This document shows positions 10,046 through 19,408 of a DNA stretch of 27,949 bases, in pieces. Under the pieces are notes generated by a model that was given only the letters and a program-made list of their open reading frames with translations, was not told the DNA's origin and did not search any database. The translations under genes were made by a program, and so were the position numbers. The stretch spans positions 878,912 to 906,860 of the forward strand of contig JAAOMT010000502.1 of NCBI GenBank assembly GCA_016748015.1, read 5' to 3'. Each line of letters begins with the position of its first letter. Position 1 is the stretch's first letter. The DNA is from Geosiphon pyriformis (Eukaryota; Glomeromycota; Glomeromycetes; Archaeosporales; Geosiphonaceae).

Positions 10046-10699
10046 GACACTTTGATTCACAAAGGCCTGAAATCTAAATCTGGGCTGCCTCTGGACTTTC
10101 CCAATGATGCATTTCATTATCCTTTCTTGTACAATTTAAAGACTTTTAAGCAGATTCAGGCTAAAAACAAGTCGGCTTCTGCCATTGCTTTTGTGAATTC
10201 ATTTGGTGTTTTGGGTCGCTTGTTTTCTCATAGGTTTCATGATCTCCAGGTTCTCAGCTGGCATTCTCATTACCCTTTGTTGTTTCCTGCTTGTGTTAAA
10301 GTCAGCCCTTCGAACAACTTTTTAGCAGGTGTGATTCGTATTTTTTCTGGGTGTGATTTATCTCTGGGTGGCTCTCTGGACAGTGCTTTTCATCTTCAGA
10401 GTGGTACTCCTATGTCTCTAGTTCTCAGTGAGGTTGTTTTCTACAAGTATGTCTCACTTTTGTGGAACAGCTTCATAACTGAAATGGCATTGTTTTTAAT
10501 TGAAAGACTTTCAAGCATTGGAAGAGACTGAACCCCCATGGCCTGGTTCCTTCTTGGTTTGATCTCTCTGTTTGTTTTCTTAGTGGTGTTGCTTCTTTTT
10601 CTTCTTCTTCTTCTTCTGGTTGTATTTCTCATGAGGGTGTTTGTAATTATTTTGACATCTATTAGTCTCTTGGTTTTGGTGTTATTTGTAATGATTTGT

Positions 10700-11130
10700 T
10701 AAATGTTGGTGCCACCCGCCTCTTTGTGTACACAGATGGATTTCTGAGTAACTTGGGTACTGTTAACATGTTGGCTGGTGCTGTGGTTTTCTTTGAAGAC
10801 ATTAATTCAGGTCTGGGTGTGAGGGTTTCTGGTTTGGTTTCTTCTACTTTGGCGGAGCTACAGGCCATTGCTTTAGCTCTTGAATGTGTTCCTTCTTTTT
10901 ATGTGGTCGATTTGTTCTCAGACAGCTAGGCAGCTCTGGATGCATGCAGGTTGGAAGCCTTGTTGGTTGAACCTGATTACAGAAATTGTTGTTGGATTGA
11001 GCATTGTCATATCGCCAATGTCATTCATCAAAAAAATTTGAGTGTGAATTGGGTTAAGGTTAAGGGTTATTCAGGCGTTTCAGGCAATAAGCGTGCTGAT
11101 GCGTTAGCTAGAGATGCTGCTCTCTCTGCT
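10700..11130 (+). other. RNase H domain of LINE A ORF2
   Basis: The domain runs from LFVYTDGF (first Asp) through TLAELQAIALALE (Glu) and DLFSDS (second Asp), then a TAG at 10927 where a Gln codon is expected, then VKVKGYSGVSGNKRADALA (final Asp). The usual His of the VKGHSG motif is Tyr (TAT, 11068-11070). The minus-strand copy keeps His (KIKEHLGVLGN), so this is a CAT-to-TAT change. Confidence 0.85.
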
Positions 11131-12008
11131 TGGCATCTGTCTTATTTAGTCAATGAGAGGTTTATTAAGACTGGTGTTGATGCAGTTTCTGGTAATTCTA
11201 GATACTTTGTTTATGATGTTTTTAGGTCAATCCATCGTGCATGTTGGGAGGTTGGTTCCAGTTTCCAGATTGTTCCAGCTGGTTTGCATGCTGATATTGA
11301 TTGGCTGAGGTCTTTTCTGGTTTGGCACCTGAACTCTCACTTGGCTTTGGGTTTCATTAGTGTGCAAACTGCTGGCTTTTAGATGTACTTTATAAAAGCT
11401 CTTCACCATTGGCTCCCTGTTGCTGTATGGAAGCGCTTATATAATAGGAGTTATCCCAATGTGGTGTGTTTGTTTTGTGGTGATGTTGAGATCTTGGACC
11501 ATATTTTTTCTTGTCTGTTTGAGGCTGCTGGTTGTGCTCAGCTGTTGGATAATCATGCATTGGCTTGGAAAGTGCGATCTGGCTTGGTTTGGTCTTCTTC
11601 GTGTGTTTTACAGTTGCTGTCCACTTGTGTTGCTGATGCTGTGGTTGGTACAGCTTTGTGTAAGGGCTTCATTTTTAGTGGTTGGTTTCGTGAATTAGTT
11701 TCGGTTTTTAAGGATTCCAAGATTGCGACTTCGGTCATTGTGGATTTCATGCATACATTCTGTTTCTCCTTTCAGGATGATATTTGGCTAGTCCGTGTTA
11801 AACACCAGACTTTTATGGAAAAAAATGGACTTATCCCACATGATGGCTCTGTTCCAGTTTTAGTTTTTGGTTCTACCTTGTTGTTTCTCCTGGTGTGGTC
11901 AGATTGTTGGGTATTGCTGAGGCTTTTGGTGTTGGTTTTGGGTTTTGCAAGTCCTGTTTGTTTTTTTTGAGTATTGATGATGTAGTCTCCATTCACATAG
12001 GTGCTTAG

Positions 12009-12142
12009 TGTCATTCTGGTTAGCCTGAATGGCTGGTCACATGTGGAAAATGCATGATTCGCTTCTAGTTTAGATTATTTGAATGATGTATAATACTAGG
12101 TCGTGTTTGGATTTCATTCAATAAACGTAATAAAAAAAAAAA
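12009..12142 (+). terminator. LINE A 3' UTR, AATAAA signal and poly(A) tail
   Basis: The short 3' UTR follows the ORF2 stop. AATAAA at 12120-12125 precedes 11 A at 12132-12142. The block ggttagcctgaatggctgg and later parts recur in the tails at 540-671, 3620-3750, 19278-19408 (reversed) and 26000-26095, so this tail is the family signature. Confidence 0.85.
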
Positions 12143-12150
12143 TGTTAATA
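12139..12150 (+). repeat. target-site duplication of LINE A, right copy
   Basis: This is an exact repeat of AAAATGTTAATA from 5282-5293. Its first A bases merge with the poly(A) tail. Confidence 0.85.
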
Positions 12151-13236
12151 TAAAACATAAAATTATATTAGTGTGTTATTTTTTTTAATAGTATAGATTA
12201 TTTTTTTATTTTCAGATTTTTTTGTTATTTTTAAAAAGAATAATAACCAAAAATTAATTTTATATACTAAATACTTATTAATTCAATTTGTTCTTTAAAG
12301 TTAAATTATTTTTTAATTAATTTTATTATTATATAATTCTGTTTTTTTTGTTATCTATTAACTTGCTAATTTAATTTATAATATTATTGACAAATTATAA
12401 ACTTTAAAAAATTAATATATTATTATTAATTAATTTATATATTTTTATTATAACTTTATATAATTATATATATTTTTTATAATTTAATATTATTTATTAA
12501 GCAAAAATAATCAAATACAAAATAATCAATTTAATATTCTTAAAAACAGATATAGTTTTAATAAACCAAATCTTAAACATAAAATTTTTATAAAAAAATA
12601 GTATATAAAATATTATTAAATAAACAAAAAAACAAAATTTATAATATTAAAAATAATAAAAACAAATATATATAATTAATTTTTAAGATTTTGTCAATAA
12701 TTTTATGTGTATTATAATATTTAATTTGTATATAAAAACATAATTTGAAAATTTTTATCTTTTTATAATAAAAACAAATAATTTTAAGATACTATTTATC
12801 ATATAAATACTTTTAAAATACAATAAATAATTGTCTATAAACTACTTTTATTAAGTAAATATACAAATTAACTATAGATTTATTAGTATATTTAAAATAT
12901 ATATAAAAATTAAAATGTTAAATTATAAAATATAAACCCAATTAATATTTTTAATTATAAATAAATAGTTTTTATTTTAATGTTTATAAATTAAAATAAT
13001 TATATTAATTTATATTAGAATTATTTTTTAATTTTTATATAATTTTTTTGGTTTAAAATTAATTATTAAAAACAATATTTAGTTTTTTTTGTATAAAGTT
13101 TTTATTTTAAGTTTTCTTAAATATTGTTTTTTAAATTAAGCTTATTTTATTATTATTTTTAAGATTATATAATTTTAATAATATTTAAATTTAAATTTAA
13201 TTTTGTTATTATTATTTTATATAATATTTATAAACT
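12151..13236. other. A+T-rich intergenic DNA without recognisable genes
   Basis: Almost entirely A and T, with all frames closed and no similarity to the LINE copies that I can see. It is the continuation of the DNA into which LINE A inserted, so it once joined the sequence ending at 5293. Confidence 0.6.
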
Positions 13237-13329
13237 CTTTTTTTTTGTTAATCTTTTAGTCACAATAAAAGCATAAAGTTATCAAAAAAATAGTTTTTTT
13301 TTCTTTTTTTTTAATTATTTCTTTTAACA

Positions 13330-14441
13330 CACCTTTTTTTATTATTATAGAACCAGTTGGCTCTTTTGCTAGTGGTTTTGGTTCAGATTTAGTTAGTTTA
13401 AAAAACCACTTAAATACTAAAAAAAGTGTGTATAAAATGTTTATTTTTGCAGTATATTTCACAAAAGCCAAAAAAACTTGATATTAATAGCAACATGATT
13501 AATTTGTCTGCTGGTTTATTAAAACTTGAAAATATTAATGATTCTAATAAAAAATCTATGGTGTTCTAAAGAAGTAAAGTTAGTAATAAAGCTAATAATA
13601 TCAATAATTTGTTAAATATAAAAAATATAAAAAATACAATTGCTAAGAAAACTAGTTATGTGAATTCAGATACTTTAGTAGTTAATAAAAATATAAATAA
13701 TATTATATTATAAAAAATTTGTATTTGAATATATGTGTTAGATTATTTATTAAAGGCTCTTTTATTTGATAATTTAAGTAATAATGACAATATTTTAATG
13801 CTTTTGTTACCTAAGTTTAATAATTCCAAGCAATTTCTATTGATCAAATTACATGTTTCAGAAAAATGGAGTTTTAATTTAACAAAATTTTTTATATTAA
13901 ATATTAAGCTATTGATTAAGCCTAAAAAAACTTCTAATAATAAGTTAATGAATATAAAAAAAATTTTTATCATGTTAATAAGTTTGAAAGATATTAATTT
14001 TTTTAAATATTATTAGATTATTTTTTACATTTGAATTAAGCTTAAACAAAGCTAAAAAATTGGCTATTAATAAGAAAATCTTAGTAAATAATAATATTAG
14101 AAAAATAAACAGTCATATAGATTGAAAAATAATTGTCAAAAAAATTTTAATTGATTTTTTTAGATCAGCTATGAAATTGGTTTTCTTCAAATTTGATAAG
14201 ATTGTGTCAATTAGGATACAATTTATTGGTCTTTGACAAAACACCTTAATAGAATTTAAATCATTAGAGATTACTGATTTAGTTGCTTTTAAATAGTCTG
14301 TGTTTATGAAAAAAGATTCTGTTTGTATAGTTAAAACTATAAATAATAAATAAGCATAGATATTTAGAGATTAGTATTGGGCTTTAATATATACTTTGCC
14401 AGTTAACACTACTAGTTATAACTTTTCTAATCTATTAATAT
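13330..14441 (+). pseudogene. LINE B ORF1 relic
   Basis: This is the counterpart of LINE A ORF1 from its N-terminus to just before the zinc knuckle. The open part at 13735 (MLDYLLKALLFDNLSNNDN) aligns with MYVLEQSLKAPLFTTMNDN, and FILNIKLLIKPKKTSNNKLM with FTLDVNLSAVPGRTNSDKLI. The RRM-like block at 14160-14300 aligns with VDLPKLAVELVFFKFGKI in LINE A, including a TGA at about 14234 in place of the Trp of GLWQK. Many Ala, Pro, Gly and Val codons have become A+T-rich codons. Confidence 0.75.
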
Positions 14442-15075
14442 TGTTATAAATTAGAGTAACAAGCTAATGAATAGCAAAGAAAAACATGATTGTAAGATAA
14501 TAAAAATAATTAAAGAAAGAATTACAATAAGGAAGTAAATTGAATAAGTAAAGATTTAATGTGCATAATCAGTTTTATAAAAATCACAATTACAAATCTT
14601 TTCTGGAAATTTGAAGGTAGAAAAATAGTCTATAATTGTCAACAAGATAATATTACTGTTATTATTCTATGTCTTATTCAGTAATTTTTAGAATTAATAA
14701 CAGATATTGTTGTGCTTTTTAATTGTTTTTTTATTCAATAAATTACAAGAGCAAACAATTACTTTTCAGGCTAATTCTAACAATACAAATCAAGAAAGGG
14801 AAAAAATAAGATATGTAAATGCCAACAAATAATCTTTTATTTCAAGATATTTAGATACTTGAAGATAGGAAAAAAAGAATAAGTAATATAAAAAGAAGTA
14901 ATTGATAGTGGATTTTATTTCATTACTTTGATCATGTTTTTTTACAGCTAAGAGATTTATCACTTATATAGTTATTAAAAATGGTCAATAATCAGATCAA
15001 TGATTACTATCTAAAAATAAAGTGGCTAATACATGTAATAACTAATAAAAAATATGAGTTTTAACTGTAATAATA
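14442..15075 (+). repeat. interspersed repeat, copy 2 (unnamed, MITE-like)
   Basis: This is the second copy of the family at 1746-2493, matching along its whole length except for the 12-bp array, which has only two units here (14984-15007). It contains no gene. In LINE B it sits exactly where about 2.9 kb of the LINE is absent, so either the insertion came with a deletion or the flanks come from two LINE copies. Confidence 0.7.
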
Positions 15076-15630
15076 GGCTGAATTAAGATGAAGTCTTTTT
15101 GCTACTTTTGTGAAAAATTTTTTAAGATTTTTTTTTGTGTAAAGTTAAAAAACATAAACACTTATATAAACATAAAATTAACATAAATTTTGTAATTAAA
15201 ATAAACAGAGTAAAAGTTAGTAAGAAAAAATTTTTATTTTTTGTAGCTGGTGCATTCATTGACAATATAATTTAAGTTAGAAATAGCCAAGCTTCAACTT
15301 AATATATTTTGGATATTGTCAGCAAATTTTTTAAGATCAATAATATTTCTATTAATAATAACAAAATAGTGGCTATTTTTATCAATCAGAAAATTTTAAA
15401 TATCTCTTTGCTTATTAGTAAGCTGTTAATCTCTATTACCAAACATGGCAAATCTTATAGATATTTGGGCATTTTTTTGTCAATAGAAGATATATTAAAG
15501 TTAAGTTTTGTTAAGATAAATTTAGGTTTTAAGTTTTTTTCAAATATAGTTTTCAAAAAAATATTGTTAAATAAGCAGTTCTTATATTTTGTGTTAGTAA
15601 TTTTACAACTCATAATTGGTTATTATATTT
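15076..15630 (+). pseudogene. LINE B ORF2 relic (second half of the reverse transcriptase)
   Basis: Reading starts at the position of RT motif B, heavily mutated. Motif C is present as GAFIDNI (15250-15270; FVDD has become FIDN). An open stretch of 128 codons from 15309 (IVSKFFKINNISINNNKIVA) aligns with the LINE A thumb region and continues as LISITKHGKSYRYLGIFLS and LLNKQFLYFVLVILQLIIGY. The frame then leaves LINE homology. Confidence 0.8.
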
Positions 15631-16149
15631 GTGTATGTTTTACATATTTTATATGCTATTATATGTATATAATATTTTTTAATTTTATTTGTTGATTTGT
15701 GCTATTTATATTATTATTTATTAATTAGTTAATATATTATAATATTATTATTTTTGATTTTTGTTAATTTTTATTAGATAATAGTAGTTAAAAATATATT
15801 TATTAAAAAAACAATTAAAAAATAAATGAAAAATTTTAGTTTTAATAAAGAGAGTATGATAAAAAGTGTTTTAGAACAGTTTTTTTGTAAAGTAATTTTA
15901 GATTATTTAATAATTAAAAAAGATTGGTTTTTAAACCAGATAAGATAAGACTTAAAGTTAATAATATCATAATAAATTAGACAAAAAAGCAGAAGATGTC
16001 TCTAATGTTATCCAATTTGTGGTCTTGTCAATATGTATTATTGAATTATATAAAAAAAGATGCTTTTTTGGTGTAATAAATAAGATTAATATAAATAAAT
16101 TGGTTCTAATAATTAATAATCTGTCTAAAACAAAACTGTTAATTTATTT

Positions 16150-17158
16150 AACATTGTTACCAGTAGAATTTTAGCTATTAATTAACATGAAATTACCCTC
16201 ATAATTTCTATTATTAATTAGCATATATTATTATTATTTCGATTATTACTTATTATTAAATCAAATTATCAAATATTATTACTTAATTAATAACCCAATT
16301 TGTACTATAAAAATTAAGATGATCAAATTACACAATACTCTGAACCATTTAATATAGTCAAAATTCGCCGAAATTGATGAAAATTGGCCGAAATAATCAA
16401 TAGTTTGAAGAAATAACTTGTAGTTTACCAAAATATATCTTTAGTTCACCAAAATTAGAGCAAAAAAAAAGTGCAAGTTCAAAGACTAGTACTATAACAA
16501 ATTGTATAAAAAAAGAGCTTCTCTTTTCAAAAAAATGTATTTTTCCATAGTATTTTATCATAGTATCTTATTTTAGATATTTTAATTAAAACAAATCACC
16601 TTCTATACATCTCAAATAAAAATTAAATATTCAAAAACCAAATTCTTTAAATTATTATACTTGAAATTTTCTTAACACAATTAATATTTTGAAATTGATT
16701 AGCTACCAATTTTAGTAATCTGTTAGTAACTTCAGACCTGGATAGAAACCGTTTTTTTTGACACAATTCTATTTTCTTTTACATTTCTTTTATTTCTTTT
16801 ACTTTTTCTTATCATAATTATTAAAGTAACCTATAGACAAGATTCCTGTAGAAGAGTTGACTTTTACAGCAAAGTAACTACACATTTTAGTAAGCTTCCA
16901 GATGAACAATTTCTGGAAAAAAGTTGACATTTACTACAATATAACTACACAAAATAACTGGCATGAAATTGGCCATTCCACTTATAAGCCCAGTTTAAAT
17001 TATAAGAGATAATTTGAAGATAAATTCAGTTATTGGAGATTCAATTGCTTCCAAAAAATGTGAAATTAACAACAGACAAACAGTAATAATATTCAAGAAA
17101 AGAGACCAAAAATCTTTAGTAACAATATATTAAATAAATTTTAAAAGCATTATAATAA
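16150..17158. mobile_element. foreign segment of about 1 kb inside LINE C, identity unknown
   Basis: LINE C homology stops near 16150 and resumes near 17158, in the stretch corresponding to LINE A 8925-8970. The interval has no open frame and a different texture: less homopolymeric, with cCGAAAT-type motifs spaced at 16366-16458 and a 29-bp direct repeat (16856-16884 and 16923-16951). No convincing terminal inverted repeats or target duplication could be fixed by eye. A non-autonomous transposon is the simplest reading. Confidence 0.5.
16856..16951 (+). repeat. 29-bp direct repeat pair
   Basis: The unit gttgac.ttt.c..ca..taactacaca occurs at 16856-16884 and 16923-16951 with about five mismatches. 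Between them lies a 7-bp inverted repeat, ttccaga (16896-16902) and tctggaa (16912-16918). The role is unknown. Confidence 0.7.
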
Positions 17159-19262
17159 CATAATAATAGAATGTTTTTTGGATTTATTAAACTCTTGTTT
17201 GACTTTTAATAATATTTCTGTTTTTTGAAAAAGATATAAGTTTTAATAATCTTTAAGCTTTATAACTAAGATAGTGTTTTAATAAATATATAGTCTATTG
17301 TATTAATTAAAACAACTAAGAAAATTTTGTTTAAGATTCTATTAGATTGTATTTTATTTGTTTGTAAGTTTAATATTTTTTAAAATAACAACTTTTTGGT
17401 TTTAAAAAGTATTTCAACTTAATTTTCTGTTTTTGCTGTTGGTTTAATAGTAAAAAATGCTTTAAAAAAACCAAAAACTTTGGTTAGTTTTGTAAAATAT
17501 GTATAAAACATATAATTTAATTAAATAATATTATTTAAAGACTAGTTTGAGACATATTAAAATATACAATAAATTTTTTGAATTTTTTGAAATTATATAC
17601 ATAAACAAAATTAACAAAGTAATAATCAATTTTGGTTTTTTAAATTATTACAAAGTATAAAATAAACTTGATTAAAGTAAAATATTCTTATTATTTTTTT
17701 GGAGAATTTTTTATAATCTTTTATTATATAAAATAAAAAAATAAGAACATTTATGCTAATATAGAATCAATATAAACTTTGTGACAAATATAAATAAAAT
17801 AAAAATTAGTGAAAAAAAATTTTTTTTTTTTATAGCTAGTGTTTTTGCTAATAATATAATTTGAATAAAAAATAGTTAAGTCTTAACACAGTATATTTTA
17901 AATATAACTAATAAGTTTTTTAAGATTAATAATATTTTTATTAAAAATAACAAAACAGTGATTATTTTTATTAACTTAAAAATTATAAATACTTCTTTGT
18001 ATATTAATAGTTAATCAATTATTATTATTAAACATAATAAATCTTACAAATACTTGGATATTTTTTTGTTAATAAAAAGTATATTTAAACTAAGTTTTAT
18101 CAAAACTTATTTAGATATTAGGTTTTTTTCAAATATAATTTTCAGAAAAATATTATTAAATAAACAGTTTTTTTATTTAGTTTTAATAGGTTTATAGCCT
18201 ATAATTAGTTATTAAATGCAGTTTAGTTTTGAATTTAAGAGCATATGTTAAAAATAAAATATTATAATAAGAAAAAAACTTAAATTAAAAATTAATTTGC
18301 CAAAAAACTTTCTTAATAAAACTTTGTATTATTTATCTTTGTATAAATTAATTTTTTTTAAGCAATATAATAAAAGTTTTTAGCCAATTGTTTAAACACT
18401 ATTTTTTGGATTTGTAGATTTTAAGTTGGATATTTATAAACTTATTGTAATATTTAATTAAGTTAAGAATTAATTTTATAAATAATTTTTTGACAGGTAT
18501 TATAAAAAAATTTTGAATAATAAAATTTCTCTATTCAATAATTTGTCTAGTGTATTTTATAATACTGGTTATTTTTAATGTCTAAGATACTAAAAAATTT
18601 CTATTATTTTGATGTAATTTGTTTTTTAAAATATTTTAACATTGTATTTAAGAACAAGTTATTAAATAAGCATAAATTAATAATAGATTAAAGAATTTTT
18701 TATTATTAAAAAAATTGTATTCTAAGAGTTTAATATTATTATGATTTAAAAAAACTTTAATTTACATAAAAAATTTTTTTGTTGAAATTAATAAAATTTT
18801 TTTAGTTTTGGCTGTTTAAACTTTTTTAGTTTAAAAGAATTTTTAAATATTTAAAAGTATTTACACAAGTTGTAAACAAAAATAATAAGTGTTTATACTA
18901 ATAGTTTATTAAAAAACTTGAATATAGTAAAAGTAACTAATAGAATAATAACTTATTTTTCTGATATTAAGATAAATATAAATGTTAAAATACATAAGTT
19001 GTTGTTTTCAACTATGTCAAAATTACAAACAATTGTCTTGGTATTAGAATGTATTCTTTTTTCTTATTTAATAATTTTGTATACAAACTGTTAAACTGCT
19101 ATTAATACATATATTTTAGAGTTTAAACTTAATTTGCCTGATTTTTAGAATAAATTTAATAGAATAATATTACATAGTTAATTTAATTAAGTTAAAAAAC
19201 ATTTTTATAAGAGTTATTTAAGAAATTTGACAATAACTAAGCAAATACTTTTGTATATATTA

Positions 19263-19271
19263 TGACATAAT
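19263..19271 (+). repeat. target-site duplication of LINE D, left copy
   Basis: TGACATAAT at 19263-19271 recurs at 25081-25089. Allowing one T/C difference the match extends about three bases. The LINE C reading stops at the left copy and continues from the right copy. Confidence 0.75.
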
Positions 19272-19277
19272 TTTTTT

Positions 19278-19408
19278 ATTATTATTATTTATTAACAAGT
19301 ACAGTCCAGTCATTATCTAGCATATAGAAACACAATAAAAGAATTTAACTAAACATAGCTCACGTGCTTACTATATATAACCAGCTATTCAGGCCAGTCC
19401 AAACTATA
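19278..19408 (-). terminator. LINE D 3' UTR and A-rich tail
   Basis: On the minus strand, actggcctgaatagctggtt after the ORF2 stop matches ggttagcctgaatggctggt of LINE A. The element ends in an (AAT)n-like stretch followed by seven A, then the target duplication. Confidence 0.75.

Larger units (their letters stand above)
7339..12008 (+). pseudogene. LINE A ORF2 (endonuclease, reverse transcriptase, RNase H), disrupted
   Basis: ORF2 reads MTHLIWKIATCNIRDMNN from ATG 7339 and ends at TAG 12006, about 1,556 codons. The frame is broken by shifts near 8450-8475, 10500-10513 and 11885, and by stops at 8224, 8281, 9014, about 9026, about 9056, 9260, 10043, about 10651, 10927 and 11380. Order: endonuclease, a linker with LECPFHKVVLDYLV, reverse transcriptase, a connection region, RNase H, and a terminal C-x2-C-x7-H-x3-C motif (CLFCGDVEILDHIFSC, about 11470-11515). 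The last block VVRLLGIAEAFGVGFG recurs in the other LINE copies. It would have nicked target DNA and copied the element RNA there. A serine run (10591-10617, TTC/TCT repeat) sits in the connection region. Confidence 0.88.
5294..12140 (+). mobile_element. LINE A, full-length non-LTR retrotransposon, recently inserted but broken
   Basis: The element is about 6.85 kb and flanked by a perfect 12-bp duplication. It has a 5' UTR (5294-5434), ORF1 (RRM-like, CCHC knuckle, coiled-coil-like end), an ORF1/ORF2 overlap TAATG, ORF2 (apurinic-type endonuclease, reverse transcriptase, RNase H, terminal CCHC-like motif), a short 3' UTR with AATAAA, and poly(A). Domain order and the RNase H domain fit the I/Tad-like side of the LINEs; a clade assignment would need a tree. 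Its composition is far less A+T-rich than the flanks, so it arrived after the surrounding DNA had decayed. Both ORFs carry stops and frameshifts, so it is not autonomous now. Confidence 0.9.
13237..15630 (+). mobile_element. LINE B, decayed copy with its middle missing
   Basis: The 5' UTR counterpart lies at about 13250-13330. ORF1 then follows LINE A closely: PVGSFASGFGSDLV (13351), later KPKKTxxINSNMINLSAGLLKLENI (about 13465), a long open stretch 13735-14016 matching LINE A 5807-6076, and the RRM-like region to about 14440. A repeat of another family fills 14442-15075. From about 15076 the element resumes at reverse transcriptase motif B and runs through motif C (GAFIDNI) and the thumb. 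It lacks what corresponds to LINE A 6545-9450: the end of ORF1, the endonuclease and the first half of the RT. It stops abruptly near 15630. Confidence 0.8.
15785..19271 (+). mobile_element. LINE C, left half: ORF2 from the pre-RT linker into RNase H
   Basis: A decayed copy that begins inside the linker between endonuclease and RT; SVLEQFFCKVILDYLI (about 15860) matches SVLECPFHKVVLDYLV in LINE A. It runs through LINE-like sequence to about 16150, is interrupted to about 17158, then resumes and carries the RT (motif A relic near 17490-17525, where LVLQDMRKAYDSV now reads LVL-stop-NMYKTYNLI; the motif C position near 17850 reads ANNI), the connection, and RNase H up to about 19271. The right half follows beyond LINE D at 25081. 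Hardly any open frame survives. Confidence 0.75.

Noticed and set aside
10591-10617. TTC/TCT run as a regulatory pyrimidine tract
   Set aside because: It lies within ORF2 and encodes a serine run in the frame that leads into RNase H, so slippage in a coding microsatellite explains it.
12151-13236. Mitochondrial DNA insertion suspected from the extreme A+T content
   Set aside because: No mitochondrial protein, tRNA or rRNA motif could be read. Decayed repeat DNA is simpler.
16896-16918. Heat-shock-element-like TTC..GAA pattern around a 7-bp stem
   Set aside because: There is no gene nearby to regulate, and such patterns arise easily in A+T-rich DNA.
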